NCBI GenBank assembly: GCA_946543025.1 | Contig: CAMNLN010000156.1 | Span: 1-8,046 of the forward strand | Source of the DNA: an uncultured Verrucomicrobiota bacterium | Lineage (GTDB): Bacteria; Verrucomicrobiota; Kiritimatiellia; RFP12; UBA1067 | Direction of reading: 5' to 3' | DNA: 8,046 nucleotides | Shown: positions 6,526-8,046 of the stretch, piece after piece | How positions within the stretch are numbered: the first letter of the stretch is position 1 | How the letters are laid out: each line of letters begins with the position of its first letter | Notes under the pieces: generated by a model | What the model was told of the DNA's origin: nothing | Databases searched by the model: none | What the model saw: the letters and a program-made list of their open reading frames with translations, nothing else | Translations under genes and position numbers: made by a program

Positions 6526-8046
6526 TCAGTTTCTCCTTTCCCATTTTCTGGGTTCTGGCGGTTCGAGGAAGATGTCTTTGATCGTCTTGAGCCGGTAAGG
6601 GTCGCCCTTCTGCAGACGACCGAGCGCCGTCAGGAACTCGTCTGTCAGCTCGACGCCCTCGATGCCGGAGTCGACCTCCGTCGTCGCGCCGTTCGGCCAG
6701 ACGAGATCGAGCAGCACCTTCACGGTGCCGGGATGCGTCGCCGCGAGCTCTTTCAGCGCGGCGGCGCGCGCGAGGAGCGTCGCGTCCGCGTAGCGCATCG
6801 TCACGTGCAGCGCCGACGAGAACTTCTTCAGGCCCGTCGCGAGCGGATACGCCTCGCGCACGACGAACTGGAGGTCCGGCTCTTCCGCGCGCGTGTCGCG
6901 GTTCGTGCGGTGCGCCAGCTCGCCGCAGAGCAGCACGGGCTGGTCAACCGTCTCCGGCAGCCATTCCTTGTACTTCGCGTACGTCTTGGCGAAGGCGAGC
7001 GCCTCCATCTCGCTCTCGCCGTCGTCCACCACGAGGATCGCCCACGGCTGCGGCACGTCCCCTTCCTTCTTCGGCTTGCTCATGCGCGTCGTGCACGCCT
7101 TCAGCATGCCGCCGAGGCGCACGGCCACGCGGAGCGGGCGGTCCGCCCCCACCTCCTCCATGAACGGGATCTCGGGCGGCTCGGCGATCTTGAAGGTGGA
7201 GAGCGATTCCAGCACGCGCGCGTACGCCCCGAGCGGATGGCCCGTCATGTAGATGCCCATCAGGTCGCGCTCGTCCTTGAAGCATTGCGCGCTGGGCCAC
7301 TTCGGGCAGTCCGGCAGGACCGCGTCGCTCGAATCCTCGTCCGGCGCGAGCACGCCGAACATGTCCATCTGCCCGCTCGCCTTCTCCTTGCCGCGTTGCG
7401 CCGCGCGTTTCGTCACGAAGTCGATGTTGTTGAAGTAGCGCGCGCGGTGGAAGCCGGCGGCGCGCGCCAGCTCGTCGAACGCGCCGCACTTCACGAGGTT
7501 CTCGAGCACGCGCTTGTTGACGGTGGTCGTGCCCGCGAGGCGCGTCGCGAGGTCCATGATTCCCTTGTACGGGCCGTTCCGCTCGCGCTCGGCCACGATG
7601 TCCTCCGCCGCCACGGCCCCCACGCCCTTCACGCCGGCGAGGCCGAAGCGGATCGCCTTCTCGCCCTTCACGGGAGTAAACCGCGCGTAGGCGGCGTTCA
7701 CGTCGGGCGGACGCACCTCCAGTCCCATCGCCGCCGCCTCCGCCACGAAGCCGGGCAGCTTGTCGAAGTTGCCGATTTCCGACGAGATTTGCGCGCACAT
7801 GAACTCGGCCGGATAGTGCGCCTTCAGGTAGCCGGTCTGGTACGCCACCCAGGCGTAGCACACGGCGTGGGACTTGTTGAACGCGTAGCTCGCGAACGCC
7901 TTCCAGTCGTCCCAGATCTTGTCGATGAGCTTGCGCGCCTCCTTCTCGTCCTTCCACTTGCCCACGCGGAACTTCTCGTTCGCGAGGCACCCCTCCACGA
8001 ACTTGACCTTCAGCTCCTCCATCACGGCGAGCTGCTTCTTGCCCAT
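6526..8046 (-). CDS. dnaE: DNA polymerase III alpha subunit, C-terminal part (5' end beyond the right edge)
   Basis: The replicative DNA polymerase catalytic subunit. The last 506 codons are visible; the ATG at the right edge is an internal Met of the MGKK motif, not the gene start, because DnaE proteins are about 1,100-1,200 residues. Numbered from the edge, the fingers region has FNKSH (56-60) and YLKAHYPAEFMCA (73-85), close to E. coli. PPDVN (113-117) leads into the helix-hairpin-helix IRFGLAGVKGVG (132-143). QMDMF (226-230) corresponds to the internal beta-clamp-binding motif (QADMF in E. coli). TGHPL (268-272) precedes the OB fold (about 305-380), and a C-terminal domain (about 410-480) with HPGTVKV follows. 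The catalytic aspartates and PHP domain lie outside the window. The gene ends in RRN-TGA, with the nucleoside kinase start one base later, so the two are probably co-transcribed. Confidence 0.95.
   Translation of the reverse strand: MGKKQLAVMEELKVKFVEGCLANEKFRVGKWKDEKEARKLIDKIWDDWKAFASYAFNKSHAVCYAWVAYQTGYLKAHYPAEFMCAQISSEIGNFDKLPGFVAEAAAMGLEVRPPDVNAAYARFTPVKGEKAIRFGLAGVKGVGAVAAEDIVAERERNGPYKGIMDLATRLAGTTTVNKRVLENLVKCGAFDELARAAGFHRARYFNNIDFVTKRAAQRGKEKASGQMDMFGVLAPDEDSSDAVLPDCPKWPSAQCFKDERDLMGIYMTGHPLGAYARVLESLSTFKIAEPPEIPFMEEVGADRPLRVAVRLGGMLKACTTRMSKPKKEGDVPQPWAILVVDDGESEMEALAFAKTYAKYKEWLPETVDQPVLLCGELAHRTNRDTRAEEPDLQFVVREAYPLATGLKKFSSALHVTMRYADATLLARAAALKELAATHPGTVKVLLDLVWPNGATTEVDSGIEGVELTDEFLTALGRLQKGDPYRLKTIKDIFLEPPEPRKWERRN
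6533..6539 (-). promoter_or_regulatory. Ribosome binding site of the nucleoside kinase, inside dnaE
   Basis: AAAGGAG on the minus strand, 8 bases from the ATG at 6522-6524. It is encoded within the last codons of dnaE (Glu-Arg-Arg-Asn), so the kinase start is served by a strong site embedded in the upstream gene. This argues for co-expression. Confidence 0.7.

Noticed and set aside
5529..6581. Plus-strand open frame opposite the nucleoside kinase
   Set aside because: Antisense shadow of a gene with clear Walker A and signature motifs.

Overview
This 8 kb window is GC-rich and almost fully coding, and it looks like the chromosome of a Gram-negative bacterium. All but three of the eight genes are core housekeeping types. 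The organism is inferred, not shown. A GC-rich genome, ordinary TATAAT promoters (not the Bacteroidetes TAnnTTTG type), a short S1 protein with three RNA-binding domains and a secreted fragment resembling the start of an autotransporter beta-strand-repeat protein together suggest the PVC superphylum (Kiritimatiellota, Lentisphaerota or Verrucomicrobiota). This is a weak taxonomic call.

Layout. At the left edge is most of aroE (shikimate dehydrogenase, minus strand, running off the edge). It is divergent from a plus-strand cluster across a 184-base intergenic region holding a TATAAT promoter for each direction. The plus cluster is an S1-domain protein, an unrecognised 182-residue protein containing a low-complexity in-frame insert, and a compact TatD-family metal hydrolase. 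The last two overlap by ATGA. The tatD-like gene collides tail to tail, with a 29-base overlap, with a minus-strand gene for a 105-residue exported protein that looks truncated.

The right half is all minus strand, read from the right edge inward. It holds the C-terminal half of dnaE (replicative DNA polymerase III alpha), a uridine-kinase-like nucleoside kinase whose ribosome binding site lies inside the end of dnaE, and a 651-residue protein I do not recognise. The last has its own extended -10 promoter so close to its ATG that the message should be leaderless or nearly so. A 9-bp inverted repeat separates it from the small exported protein.

Most notable points: the 651-residue orphan with a possible atypical-kinase-like pattern and a leaderless-type start; the G-free repeat inserted in frame in the 182-residue gene; the apparently cut-off exported protein; and an acidic residue in AroE where NADP-specific enzymes carry a basic motif. 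I see no CRISPR array, tRNA, rRNA, insertion sequence or phage gene. No stretch over 300 bases lacks a gene.
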